From positions 7,850,501 to 7,914,500 of the forward strand of contig CM072891.1 in NCBI GenBank assembly GCA_037013685.1: a stretch of 64,000 nt of DNA, given 5' to 3'. How positions within the stretch are numbered: the stretch's first letter is position 1; each line of letters begins with the position of its first letter. The DNA comes from Acridotheres tristis (Eukaryota; Chordata; Aves; Passeriformes; Sturnidae). This document shows positions 31,205-44,119 of this stretch, piece after piece. The position numbers were made by a program, and so were the translations under genes. The notes under the pieces were generated by a model. The model saw only the letters and a program-made list of their open reading frames with translations, did no database searches and had not been told where the DNA came from.

Positions 31205-33142
31205 CCCCCGCCACCGCCCCTGGACCCGGAGCACGGGCTTGGGCCGGACACTGGGCAAAGGCTCTGTTCTCTCTTAGCCCATGGTCTTCCATAATCGGTC
31301 CGAGATTTAAGCACGGGTGTTAGATGGTTTCTGCACCAGGTTTTCGTGGGTGTATCCCTGCTGAATGCCTTTGTTAAAAATTAACAGAATTTACTTCTCT
31401 CTCTTGCAATCAGCATGTAGGTGCTCAGTCCTGAAAATCCAAATTCCTTCTCCCTGCTACCAGGGTTTTCACAGCTTGTGTTGACACCGAATCGTGTATT
31501 TCACTCCGCTCTTCTGTTATTGTTGTTGTTGTTGTAAATCCTCATTTGAATTTCAGTGGTAAAACTGGAAATGAAAATTCTCTGTTCATGCTTCATCATA
31601 ACAAAGCCTACTGATGCCAGATGAGAAGGCCAAGTACCCTGACCACACCTGATGTCTTCCCACTTACACGTAAAATGTAGGGCCTAGTTATTCTTTAGTG
31701 TTTAGTAAATAAAATTACACATTCTTCTCTGCAAGACGGATTTTTAAAAAATTCTCCATCCCCTAGTGAGGCCTTTGATTTGGTTTATGTACAAAGTAAC
31801 TACTAGTGATTCTTTAATTTTGTGCATTGGGGTTTTGTCTATTTATCTTTCCTTGCATTAGCATTATGCTGTAGCACCTCTGTAGGCAGCACCAGGGTTT
31901 AGGCTTTTAATAGAATAATGAAGATCATAACATGCTCTGAGTTCATTCAAAATCTTCAACATTTTTGTAAAATATTTCAATTTACTTGAATTTGCTCTGG
32001 GAATAAACCTCCACTCAACTGAACCTTAGTAACAAGTATTGCAGTGAACCCTATTTGGGAACTAGAATTATTCAATTTTCTCTCTTTTTTCCCCAAACTT
32101 CAGAGCTTTTATTTCTCACAGAAACCAAACAAACATGGTCTAGAAAGAGCTGGTATATTAGTATCCTTATTTTACAAATAGAGAGCAAAGCATGTCTAGT
32201 TGAGGGCAGAACTAACATTTCACTTTGAAGCATGCAAGATTTAGGCATGCTCCAGTACAAGTTTTTAATTGAACTTGTCTAAGAACTGAGCTTTAGGTTT
32301 TCTCCTCTCTCTCCATTGCCACTTGTCAGCGAGGGCAGAACTGAGGATGCATCCTCTCCACTATTCCTTTGTTACTTAAGGGTGTGTTTTCACAATTAGT
32401 GTAAGCTTATCCAATACTATTCTGTTTATGAAAAGGACTTTCCTGCCCCTTGTCGCATGCTTGACCTGCTTTCCTGATTGCAACAGTAGTGACTGTGTGG
32501 CTGTGGAGTCATTTCAGCTCATTTATCTAGCTGAAAGCTAAGCCTCTGAGTAAAAGCAGCTAGTTTTCAATCAGCTTTTTAGGTTGATCTGACTTGCATT
32601 AGGACTGTACACACAGATGCTAAAGCCAGCACAAGAAAGCAGGACAGGTGAAAGGGACAGCCACATGATTTTTCAGCAACATCCCATCTTGAGATTACCT
32701 TGTCTTGATGAAGACAAGGGGTAACAAATAGCTGTATTCGTGGTTTTTGGAGTTCAAATAATAAGATGACTGAGATGGAATGTGAAGGACTGCTGTTAAT
32801 GCTCCTAGTTAAAGTAACTGTGTTGCATGCAATGATTTTCTGTCTAATGTTATGTAGAAAAAATTATTTCTTCAATTCTCACAGTGAGAAATTATTATGC
32901 TTTACATGAATATGGTGCTTTAAATATTGTAATATAAAAAAATGTGAATGAGACATAAGAAAATAGAGGCCTCCTGTCTTTCAGCTGTTTGCCACTTATT
33001 TTGATCACTGCTATAGAGCACTGATAGGTTTAAAGTAGAGAGTTATATTACTGACGGTGAAAACTATGGTCGGAAAAAAAATGCTACTGTAGAGGCTCAG
33101 GTTGCCTGCTGTAGTGGCCTGCCAAGACAGAATTCTGCCATC

Positions 33143-33184
33143 TTGTGGAATGCCTTGATATCATTGTGGAATGTCTTGATGCCA
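33143..33184. repeat. Two tandem 21-mers
   Basis: The unit TTGTGGAATG plus 11 bases occurs twice in tandem (33143-33163 and 33164-33184) with only a few differences. It ends 12 bases before a T22 run. Confidence 0.8.
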
Positions 33185-33196
33185 AAGTACATCGCC

Positions 33197-33218
33197 TTTT
33201 TTTTTTTTTTTTTTTTTT
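33197..33218. repeat. T22 homopolymer
   Basis: Twenty-two consecutive T. It could be the poly(A) tail of a minus-strand retroposon lying to its right, but no retroposon body is recognisable there. Confidence 0.85.
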
Positions 33219-36199
33219 GCCTGTTTGGTGTTTATCTTTTATTTTTTATTTCCCGTGATTATATGTTTGTTTCTACAGAACTGGTGTGACTGGCTCAGGA
33301 AGCCACTTATGCCTGAAGCTGGGAGAGTGTCCAGGGAAATACTCTGAAGAGCCATCATAGGATTTTCCCACTCATAGACTTCTCTTGGCATCTTTTACCA
33401 GCCATGTCAGAGACTGGTTTCTGAATGAAAAGATCTGATCAGACTGGGTAGGCTGTTCTTAGCATCAAGGTAAATAGAACTGTCAGCAAATGATAAATTC
33501 ATATTCCAGTAACTGGCAAATGGTAGATGAAAAGAACATTAAAGGCTGTCTGCATGCAGTCTTTGAAAGATGACATTTTAGCATTGGCAAGATACAGAAA
33601 TATTTTTGAAATGGTTCACACCTTCCTGATGAACATATAGCCCAAATGCTACACTGAAAGTTTTTTCTTATGCACTTTCTAGTAAGACTTTATCTGTTCC
33701 CATTATTATTCAGCAGGTCTGAATAATGGCAATTAGATTCTAGATATAACAGATCCAGTTCTTTAAGTCTATATTTGAATACACACTCTGTACTTCTTAA
33801 AGTTTGGACGTGGATTTTGTTATACTGTGTTTCAAAAGAAGAGTCTAACCTGCAAAATGCAGATGATACTCTGAATTTAGTTCAAATTTTCTTCAAACTG
33901 AGAACTTTGAATCAAAGCTTTTAATTCAGGCCCGAATTAAATTTAATTTTTGCATCTACATTTTAAAAGTATCAATAAATTATTAGAGGGTAAACAAAAA
34001 GGCCAGTCTATTCCCAGTCTTGGTTTCAAGAAGCAATGGCAAGTATTCTGCCTATTCAGTATCATTATTAATGCAAATTTAGGATTATGATCTCAGCTTT
34101 TGTCCTGTGTTTTCCAGAGGCTTGTGCAGACTACTATTGGATTTAGCAGTTCTATAACTTATTAAAACTTGGCAGTCCATGGTTATAAATCTACACTGGA
34201 TATCAAAATGTTGGCAGTCTAGGCTCCTAGTATTTGTGTTCTGAAAGGGAAAATCCAGAATGGTATTAAAAAACAAAAGGAAGAGGAATGTCCAGAAAAA
34301 AAGGAAATACTGCAGACACAGTCCAACTACACAGCAGTACCAGAAAGAGACTGTAATTCCAGCTATAGCTACAATGACAGCACAGAACAGTAAGAAAGTA
34401 TAAAAGATTAAGGAGATGCCCCTTGGCACATCCTATTGCAGCTCACTCCTTTTACATCCTGTGGTAATTTATACTACATATTAAATTAACCCAGCACTCT
34501 CATTTGGCTTTTACACATTTCAGATGATATTCCACAGATCTATTCCATGCCTGTACCCCCAGATACAGCCATATATACCACCCTGGAGATGAATCTCACA
34601 CTAGTAACCAGATTTGTTTGATCAGTTGCTGATAATTTCTACTCAATGTAAGTTTTACTGACAAATGGATTCTTCTATCATTAAAAATTGCCTCTCTACA
34701 TGACTGTAAAGCTGGACTGGGTTTTTTTTCCCCACTTTATGACTGTACTCCTTCGCCAACATCACTTTAGTGTAGGTTTGTTCTTGATGAGGAGGAGTGG
34801 GATAAGCCACTGGCAACAGAAGCTTTATGAACTGTGCTGTGCTAGCTAGGAGGCAGGCTGCAAATCTGGGTCTTTAGCATCTGAGTCAGTAAAAAGAGAG
34901 CTCTACTCTGCTTCATAAAATATATATGCTAATCTCCCAGATGGCTATATGTTCTTTCTCCATAAAACAGATGACCTGGAAAAATAAAAAGACTAAAAAC
35001 ACTGCAGAGTGGGACTTCTGGGCCAAAATCTGGAAGCTTGCAGTAGATTTTACAGACAGACTCGGATTTTAAATTTAGTTTGGATCTAGCTTCGTGACAA
35101 AATATAGCAATGGCTATTATTATAGGTCACAGCATAATTTCACATGCAACATTAATCATTCATGCATCTGCATCCCTCTAAGAAAAATATAACAAAGGAA
35201 CATTTTCAAGTGAGATTTCTGTCAGCACTTAAAAGATATACACATAACAGAAATAATGGTTAACTTTGACTTAGTAATAGATTATCATTTGCACGCTGTG
35301 TATTACCTCAATCCAAGCGACACATACAACTCTTGTTTGATTAGTCATAGATTGAGTTGCTGCTCCTGTAAGGGAAGATCAGAACCATGCTGCAACATGG
35401 CAACATTTGTGCCACAGTTTCGCAAATGTGTGGAGCAAATATTTAACTTATTTGCAGAACTGTGATTAGCGCCATGCAAATGCTCTCACCAGAGTTCAGC
35501 AAAGACGCTCCAGAAAGCTTTTCAGGTTTCTGGAATCTTTATAGGTGCTGATAGCCTTGATCTTTGCTGTCATGTTTCATGTGAAAAATAAACCAACAGC
35601 AGACTACCTTACAGTGTCATGGCCAGTGTATGGTGCAGAACTCACTCACAGCACTCTGTACTGCCTCCAGCACCTCGTCTCCCATTCAAGGCCTTCTGCC
35701 CATGGAACAACAAAGTCTCCCTTGATTGTAAGGGCAAATGAGATTTTGTTTGGAAATAACGAAACGGAGAAAGAAAACGAGGTATTTTGTTTAGATTTTT
35801 AGTTTGTCAAACAAAAGCCTGTGGGGCAGTTTTCAGATCACCAAAGCTACCCTTGAATAGCTTCCCAAAGACAACACAAAAAATGAAGAATCCTGCATCT
35901 GAGCTCAAACCATACAGATGCAAACTTCATTTCTAAACATACAGAGACACAACATCCAGTAGATAACAGCATTCATATGCAAATCATAGCCTCATACCCA
36001 AGTCATCATTCTGCCAAATCTGTCATTAAAAGTTATGGACATAGAATAGATAACCTTTTCATTTGGAGTAGCATAATCCTTTTGTCAATTGAGGCTGACG
36101 TCTTTTTTCCCCTATTTTGTATTTACTGTGCTAACTTACTATTCAGAATAATAAACCTCAGTCTAAAATAAGTCCAACTAGGTCAGTGCAGTAGTAATT

Positions 36200-36630
36200 A
36201 TCATAGAATTATATAATGGCTTGGGTAGGAAGAGACTTTAAAGGTCATCTGGTTCCAACCCCCCTGCTTTGTTCCAACCCCCTGTCTCCTGTCCCAAGGG
36301 TAGGGACATCTTTCACTAGACCAGATGACTCAGGGCCCCATCCAACTCGGAGCTGAACACTTCCAGGAATGGGGCAGCCACAGCTTCCCTGAGCAACCTG
36401 TTCCAATGTCTTACCACCGTCATCTTCCTAGTGAATTCCTACTAAAGAATTTCTTCCTAATATCTAATCTAGAGATAACTTTTGTCAGTTTAAAGACATT
36501 ACCCTTTGTCCTATCAATACTTATTCTTGTCAATTGACCCTCTGCAGCTCTTCTGGTGCCCTCTTTATATACTAGAAAGCAGCAATAAGGTCCACCCCCC
36601 AGCCTTCTCTTCTCTCTCAGTCTTCATTGT
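36200..36630 (-). mobile_element. CR1 LINE fragment (3' end)
   Basis: Reverse-complement CR1: the plus strand opens with TCATAGAATTATATAATGGC, a form of the CR1 3' terminal ATTCTATGA repeat, and continues through typical CR1 text (TTCCAACCCCCCTG, CACTAGACCAG, ATCCAACTCGGAGCTGAACA, CAACCTGTTCCAATG, AAGAATTTCTTCCTAATATC) to AGCCTTCTCTTCTCTC. It is 5'-truncated, as CR1 copies usually are, and diverged enough to be old. No intact reverse transcriptase frame remains. Confidence 0.92.
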
Positions 36631-37499
36631 AATTGTTTTTTGACACATTGTCTTGAGATAACAGACGACATTTAGCTATTGTTTCCTTTTATTTACAATC
36701 CCAGTTTAAATCCTTAGCATAATTAGTTAGAGGAGTCTCTTTTAAAAAACGGATGACTACTGGAAAAATTTCTGTCTTGATTTCCCCTTACAGTCTCTAC
36801 TCTATGCCTGGTGACTAAGATCAGATATGACCCTGTATACATTCTATATCTCATAGGCAACTAGAAGGAGATTTCCTCGTACTAACATGAAAATACACCT
36901 GTCTGTTTTGATCTTTTTGTTAAGTGTGGGCAGAGAGACACATCATGCTTTTATTGTGATGCTATCTCTCAGTACTGGGAGCGCCAGATCCACAGACAGC
37001 CAGAGACACGCATTGAGCAGGGATTTCATGTTACAGCATGGAAGCCGTGTCAAGAACTCTGCCTTTACGATGCAGAATTCATTTGTGTTATCTCTTTACA
37101 TTATTTTCTTTCTCACATTTGTGGTGTTAATTAGTGGTCTTGGTCCTGCACACCATCAAGGCACTGTACACTTTACTGTACAGCTGAAGTTTTTGTAGGA
37201 CAAGGGAAATGTGATTCATGGCGTGAGTCTAGACAGTTCAGTCCCAGACTACAGCCTGGTCAGTGTCATTGAGTCTAATTGGTACCTGAGCAGTTTTCAA
37301 AAGATAATATTTAACATAACTAACTTACGAAGGATACACGCCTTCTTCTTTCTCGTGGTGTCGTGTTTCCCCTTCAAATTATGCTGCTAAAAGAGCCACT
37401 AAGAATAAGATTGGTTAGTGCATGAATGACAGAATTTCTGCACGTATTTTTGCTTGACCATAACTCTTCCTGCTAAACTGCTGGTAGGACCTAAAATTT

Positions 37500-37640
37500 T
37501 GCCCGGTGCGGTGGCGGGGAAGCCGCTGGAGCCATGCGGGGGGCGCCGGGAGCCCGCGGTCCCCGCAGCGTCTCGGGCCGCTCCGCGCTTAGAAACGCGG
37601 GGATTCTCGTCCGGGCTATTTTTGGCCCTGTTGGAGCCTT
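37500..37640. promoter_or_regulatory. Orphan GC-rich islet
   Basis: About 140 bases of CpG-rich sequence alone in AT-rich intergenic DNA, 7 kb from the MAP3K9 start and 11 kb from PCNX1. It looks like a small CpG island, possibly the promoter or first exon of an unannotated transcript. The start of the 137-codon ORF at 37534 lies inside it. Confidence 0.4.
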
Positions 37641-37947
37641 GCGCTGTTTCCTCAGGGCTCCGAGCTCATTGTTTTTGGTTCACTTAGATGAACCAATTGT
37701 AGTCTGCATAGGAGGTATTTGTTTTCCAGTTCCTCAAACCATTATTACCTTTTTCCTGTTCCTCTTGAGAAAATGGACTTTTGACACCCTGCCAGGTTGC
37801 ATTACTGAATTCCCTTGCCTTTTTCAGGGTGAAATCATGATAAAGGCAGGCGCTTTTACCGAAAGGAAAAAAAAAAATCACAGAAAAAAATGTGGAAGAA
37901 AACCTTACTGTGGGAAAAAAGCAAGTTGCGTAATAGTGAAGAAATGA
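37534..37947 (+). CDS. Hypothetical 137-codon ORF starting in the orphan GC islet
   Basis: I do not recognise this ORF. It starts at an ATG in an acceptable context (G at -3, C at +4) inside the orphan GC-rich islet and stays open for 414 bases into AT-rich sequence. The predicted protein has an Arg/Gly-rich first 20 residues, a hydrophobic stretch at about 54-78 (containing IVVCIGGICFPVP) that could be one membrane segment, and a Lys-rich tail (about 110-137, with several Cys). No family motif is seen. A splice-acceptor-like tract (CTTTTTCAG near 37820-37828) within the frame suggests the region could equally be non-coding RNA. A single-exon reading is weakly supported; a chance ORF is the leading alternative. 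Confidence 0.15.
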   Translation: MRGAPGARGPRSVSGRSALRNAGILVRAIFGPVGALRCFLRAPSSLFLVHLDEPIVVCIGGICFPVPQTIITFFLFLLRKWTFDTLPGCITEFPCLFQGEIMIKAGAFTERKKKNHRKKCGRKPYCGKKASCVIVKK

Positions 37948-40900
37948 GGTAGTGTGAGTCATCCCGCTCATGAGCACTTCATCTGGTGCAGTTAGCACCA
38001 TCCAGGAGGGAATTTGCCAGGCCCTGCTTACATTCCACAGCCAGCAAGCCTAGCCAGAGGTATAGTACTGAAAATAGAAGTGTATCAAGTAATCCCCTAG
38101 TATATGTGAGAAACCATATCACAGTTGTCTTCAGTAGGAGCATCAACTCTCCTTCCCTTGATTTTGTTATGAATAACAGCATCAGCCTTATCTAGGTCCA
38201 CAAGGTAGTCTGGAAGACTTAGGTCCACAGATTCCTCTGAACACCCATTTTGTCCTTGGAAGACCCCTTTTTATGGTCCATGCTTCATATTACTCTTAAC
38301 GTACGTTTCTCCACCTTCACCCTCAAAACAAGGTCTTTTATGCTCAAAAACTGGGACTGATTTCAGTTCTTTCCTGTTCTGAGTTTACCCCTTTTAACCT
38401 TCTGAGGATCTTATGGCCGCCATTACAAATTCTAAGGGTGATGTAGGAGTGAGAGGAAAGAAAGAAACACATGTATTTTGGATGTAATCTTGCTTCTTTT
38501 TCTTAAAAATTCTGCAGGAGGTAAGGCAGGTTAACTTTCACTTGAGCTTTGAATAGTCTTTATTCAATTTTAACTGTACATGCACTTCTGTCTCTTTCCT
38601 CATCTCTGCTACTGATGGATTCAGAGAATGTGAAAGGTGTTCAGGTTTGTACACTCAAAGACTGAGCAACTCTTAGCTCACTCCCATCCATTATATCATA
38701 TAGAGAGTGTTAGAAAGAAAGATGAGTCACAAACACAATGGCCATTGCCATCTCATTGGTGGGGAAGAGATGAGGTGTTATTATAAAGGACAAGATTTCA
38801 GTAATGAAATCTCTCCTTTTTCTGAAGACTACACAAGGCCACACATGCAGACTGTGCAGCCACTTCCCACTGAATTTCCTTGAAGGTCACTCTTGCTAAT
38901 TGAATTTGATGGATTTTTCTGGAGTCATCAGTCCCCCTCCTTCTAAACATTTCTAGCCTGGAGCTGATATTCATCCATCACTCCATTAAACTCAGTCCCT
39001 CATAATTTCTCTGTTGTATTTATGAGCTAATCTGACAATTTAAGCACTTGTCTCAAAGTTTGTGATAAGATGAGGTACACAGAACCAGGAGATGAAATTA
39101 GCTAGTGAGAATAGCATCTGACAGAAGCTCCTACCAGGCCTGCCAGTCACACAGAAGTCTTTTTGAGAAAGTATATGTTGTTTAGATCAGTTCTAAGAAG
39201 TAAGGCAGAAGGGAGGCCAATGAAAAGCTGGATAATTATAAGCTCTGAACTGTTTACTTGTAAGATTCAGATCCTAGACATTTTCTGCATTAAAAGAAAA
39301 GCAGAGATATGCACAGTTTTCCTGATGTCAGTAGAAGTAACAGTTGTGTATAAAGATGCTTTTCAATCTAGAGCTTTCAAAATTACACCTGAAGCTTTGA
39401 CTTAAAAAAAATCTAAAATGTTTTGCTTGTTTTCCATCATATGTCATTTAAAGATTTACAAGAAAGCATTTAGTTGCTTTGCTACAAGCTGTGAAAAAAT
39501 TCAAAATGCAGTCCGAGAGTCAAATTACTTTAGCTACTTGTACTTAATTCTGTTGTTACCACAGTTAAACTGTTTTTCCTATGATTTATGTAACAATAGT
39601 GAATTAAATCTGGGAACACTTGTTCTACTGCAAAATATCTCTTAGTAGTTAAAATATTTTTTGCAACAAAACTTCCTCTTTTCAAGTCAGAGCACATGCT
39701 GAAACAATGGCAAAAAGATAAATTACTCCAAAACTAATTTTAACTGCTGTAAGTTTTGTAACGTTCTATAACGTTTACAACACTGCACATAACAGCTATA
39801 GGTATATGGCTTACAGATCTCTGACACAACCTTCACTGGCATTTCTGGGTTTTGTAAGCAGTACAAAACAGAGTATAAGTCTCTCCAAAATGGTTGCTTA
39901 CTCCACCCTTCCTTTGTTTCAAAGTGGTTTCTGATTTTTTTGCCTTTAGGGTTATTTTTAATGTTAGATCATTTCCATTGTTTATCTCCAGAAAAGTGTT
40001 TCCAGACCGTTTTTGCAGTCACCACTGTTCTGGAAAGGCCTATGAAAAACTGAAGGTTATATGTTTCCCTGGAAAATGTGGTCAGAAATATACAACTATC
40101 ATCAGCATCCTACACCTACAATTAATTCCTTTGCTTTCTAATAGTTTTCTCCCAGATAATTTTTCATTGCTTAATCCATCAAACATTTCCCAAAGGATTG
40201 AATATATTTTTCCATGCTGCAGACCAATAAAGAATGCACTAAGACTAGTGTTATTAATATGGACAGTGTTCTGGAGTGAAGTACACAGCAGCTGCACAAG
40301 GCACCCATGCAAGAGGTGTTGGGAAATACAGGCACCTCTGGATTCATCCACCTGCAATTCTCCGACCTGTGAACTTCACCACTTCTGTGCTGGTCATTAT
40401 CTGCTCCTGATATTAGCTAGGGAACACTCTCATGGAATTAATATGTATAGGGCAAAGAATAGCTTTAGTTTCGTCCCACTGCCTTGTCTCTGAACCAAGA
40501 AAAAACTCACTTGTCTACACTGACTCTACAGAAACTGTGACAGTTTCTGCAGATGTTATGTTCATGGAAAACCTAACTCTGTTTAATGGATTGAGACTTG
40601 GGAGATCTACATGCTGGATTTGCCAATGATTTACATCATGACCTAGAGCAGATCACTCTATTTGTAACAGTTCTAACATTTGTACAAAGCAATTAAGGAT
40701 ACCTTCTTTGAAAGTTGCTTTCATCCACATTAAAAAAATATATCCAACATACATCAGTATCAGCCACTAAACAGATAACTTCGAGTTGCAAAGAGTTAAT
40801 CTAAGTCCACTTCTCTTGGATGCACATAGTTCTCTAATCAATCTGGTGCTATCATGACACTGTTCATGATGAGGCTTTACTTGTGTGGCAAAAATTATGA

Positions 40901-41700
40901 TGTCAGACCTCATGGACACAAGGATAAATATAAAAAGTGAAACCCAGTCTGATGTGAGAAGAGGCTGAAGACTATCAGGTCATGCAGCTGGAAGAAGATT
41001 TGCATGAAAAATTATGCTCTCTCAGAACCTGTGGTGTATCTACACACGTGCATGAACACACGGGTCCATATATACACACACGTGTGCTCTTTGTTCACAG
41101 GGATTGCCTTACTGGGTTACAGCAGAGAGCTGGCTGAAGGCAGAGACTGCTAGGAGAGACAAGTCAGAACGTGTGCAGGTCTTTCTCTATAGTTATGTGT
41201 TTCTTTTTCACTAAGAGCTCCCTCCCACAGCAGTTTAACATGAAAGGCTATTTTTGAAGGTAGGCCAAAACCAGCTTCCCATTGAATGGCTGTAAGAAAT
41301 CTATTCAGCCAGCACAAGAAGGAGAAGACCTTTGTTGCTGCTGCTGTTTCCTTGACGAATACTTTGCCATCTCCAGCTGGCTGCCAAAGACCCTTTCTTT
41401 AGAGGCCATATGTCTTCTCTAATCTCTCATCACACCTCCTTCAGGCTTCCATCATTCTGCTGTACTTAGGCTCGATTTCATTTAGTTCATGAAGCAATGC
41501 AACTGTAGGATGATGGCTTTCTTCAGCTTGTGCTTAGAGAAAACATGACCTAGGGAAGAAGAAACAATTGTCTAGGACAGCAAATGTTACTCACTGGGTA
41601 GCTCATATGGGTTTTCTTTCTAAATAGCTCTTTAAAGGGTTGCTGCAACACAAATTATTTTAGACCTGCCATAAAGTGGCAGTGTTTCAGGGCACCACCA

Positions 41701-41714
41701 CCCCCCCCCCCCCA
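41701..41714. repeat. C14 homopolymer
   Basis: Fourteen consecutive C following CACCACCA; the minus strand is a G14 run. Intergenic simple repeat. Confidence 0.9.
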
Positions 41715-43975
41715 GTTAATAATTTTCACATTCTGAAATCTGTCAACCATACCTCCAGGCACTGCCAATTCAAAAGGCAAATACAAAAAAGAGTATTCAC
41801 AACACCTCAGGGCATGATTTCATCTGTTCTTCAACACTAAGCAGGTCTGACCTGCTCAGTATTTATCTGGGAGACCTCCAGAGAACAGAAAGAAGAATAC
41901 ATGAATGGGCAGATCTTGTGAGGCAGCTGAGATTTCTTGCCAATATAAATCATGCAACATCTCTGGGAATTTAAACCTTGGTTGTTTAAAAAATAGCACT
42001 GCTTCTTCTGCGACCGACCTATATTGGCACTGAAGCACTGTATGACTAGAGATGCTACCTTCCAAAAGGGATTTAAAACTGAGATTCTGCAGTTCTTTTC
42101 TCAATTTCAGGTTGTTAACTATGGCCACATTCCATCTCAAGGCAATGAATTACATACTGTTTCCAATAGTCTTGAATGTCAAAATTATTCTTCACACCTC
42201 CTACTAAAGCACACAGTCACTGCCATGTTCCACTTCAGACAAGGCTGTATTCAGTGAGGAGTCTTACATACACAGTTAGCAAAGGAGTTGAAATCAGACA
42301 GAAATATGAAGTTACTTTTCTAATTATTCAGAATGAACTTAAAATCTAGGAAAGTTCTAGGGAAACTTCTAAGACTTGCAGGACCTCTCAATTAATTTTC
42401 CCAAGCAAATCCTTCTAAGAAATACAATTGCATGAAATTGTGACTTATGTTCACTTCAACACTCTCACCTTGCAGTGCCACTAGTTATTCCACAGATTTC
42501 CACAGTTCCTTGTGTCTTAACACTATTGTCCAAACTCTGCCCACATTTCCTCCTCAGAGTTCCTAATTTTTGCCTTTGAAATTGATAGGCATTTAATAGA
42601 TGCTGTAATTCTGCCTCTGGTAATGTACTTTAAACCAGAACCGTTTCCTAGGCAGGGACTGAGCAATTCAAAAGGCTGAACTTTTTTGGAAAATGGCTAA
42701 GAAGAGCCATAAGAGAGAGGAAATCCTTCAAAATTGAGAAGATTCTCTTGGGGACTCATTAGCATACTATGGGAGCTTTGTGCTTCAGACAGAGTTTAAC
42801 CGCAAACAAAGATCTTAAATTGCAATTTATCCCAGTGACATCACAAGTCATTGTCTGGTAGAAATATCTTACAGAGAGGCACCACTGTGCTGTACTTTAA
42901 AGAATGTGGTATAAATGCTGCTAAAATACTGCCAGCTGAGCTGACTAATTTTAGTCTTGTTTATTATGTTTCATCTCCATGGCATTTTTAGGCAATTCAT
43001 GCACCAGCAATGCAAACAAATTCCTCTTTTTCAGAGAGGCCTCACGGTCACTGGGACATTGATGATGCTTCTCATTGTGATTTTTGTATGGACACAGTCA
43101 CAGAACTTTAATGTGCTTTAACGTGAAAGTGCATGATGCCCTTACAGTTTTCTTGTAAGAAGCACTGATAGAGCTATTTTTAGGAGGAAAATCCATGTTA
43201 AACACCACTCTTTCTGCAGCAATGGGACTATTAAGCCATTCTGATTGAATTTTCAACCACGCTGAAGCAGCTGCAAGAAGTTAGGATAGGGAGACTGTGG
43301 CCTATATAGCTGTTAAAAGTGTAGAGTGGAAAGATGCACAAATACAAATTCTAACATGAAATAAAAGGAATGGAATTGAAGACACTATTGTTTGAATGGC
43401 AACTTACAGAAAGCTGCTATCAACAAGTTGGTAAGAATTTGTTTTTATTAGCTATCACGAGGCTTCTTTGTCTGTGTGGATCTATTTTAAACAGCATTCC
43501 CCTTTCAGCACTCCCTGATTATAAGAAACTTATGTAAGTGCTCTTATTCGGAAAGTTTCTTGCTTTGGTCTTTGTATTTTGTCTTGAGAAAACCACAGGG
43601 CTCAGACAGTGTACGAATAGAGCTTGCATACTCAAAAGATGCAGTAGGTAGCTGAGATAAACTGCAAGGGCAGGATTAGTGGGATTGTGGACTCCACAGT
43701 TCAGCTGTTTGCAGATGAGTAATTAGCATCCTCCACCCAGTGAATTATCTCCTCCTCAGTAGCGCTGTGAGGTAATATGAAGAGCTTTATTAGTCACAGT
43801 CATAGCTGAAATTTTTTTTTAAAAGCCCAAACCAAACCTAAACCTTTTTTACCCTTTTTTTCTATCGTGAAGGTAAGAACAATATTCTCCTACACTGAGA
43901 GGGAATAATTTGGCCTTTCCTACAAGGTGATGGGAAGGGTATATCCTGAAAGCACAGGGTGGATCTTGGAATGTG

Positions 43976-44119
43976 ATTGGTGGTGTGGCTCTCTGCAATT
44001 AAGGTGGGTGGAGAGTAGCCTCCTATATAGCTGGGGCTGCAGTATGTGATGTCAGTGCTAACCCTGCCGGCACAGCATGGGGAGGATGTCTCCTGCTATG
44101 GCACCTTCCTGTTAGTAAA
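43976..44119 (+). promoter_or_regulatory. CCAAT/TATA/Inr cluster: cryptic promoter or solo LTR
   Basis: Three core elements are spaced as in a textbook focused promoter on the plus strand: an inverted CCAAT box (ATTGG, 43976-43980), a TATA box (CTATATAG, 44023-44030) and an initiator-like TCAGT (44052-44056). Taking A44054 as +1, they sit at about -78 and -30. A CRE-like TGATGTCA overlaps the initiator. An AGTAAA (44114-44119), a variant poly(A) signal, lies about 60 bases downstream. Together with TATA this layout resembles the U3-R junction of a retroviral LTR as much as a host promoter. No gene body is recognised downstream. The elements are seen; their activity is inference. Confidence 0.4.

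Larger units (their letters stand above)
29620..31270 (-). promoter_or_regulatory. MAP3K9: MAP3K9 CpG island and promoter
   Basis: A 1.6 kb CpG-dense block covering the start of intron 1, coding exon 1, the 5' leader and about 800 bases upstream. On the minus strand, upstream of the start codon, there are four CCAAT boxes (read as ATTGG on plus at 30811, 30935, 30967 and 31010) and several GC boxes (GGGCGG at 31043, 31053 and 31064; CCCCGCCC near 30792). No TATA box is evident, consistent with a dispersed housekeeping-type promoter. The transcription start cannot be placed from sequence alone but probably lies between 30480 and about 30810. Confidence 0.75.

Noticed and set aside
30542..31294. 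Long ORFs on both strands in the MAP3K9 CpG island
   Set aside because: Pro/Arg/Gly/Ala-rich translations that mirror GC-rich DNA and simple repeats; no domains.
39894..40493. A 600-base open frame on the plus strand
   Set aside because: It opens at TTG, has no ATG until near its end, and shows no family resemblance; most likely chance in AT-rich intergenic DNA.
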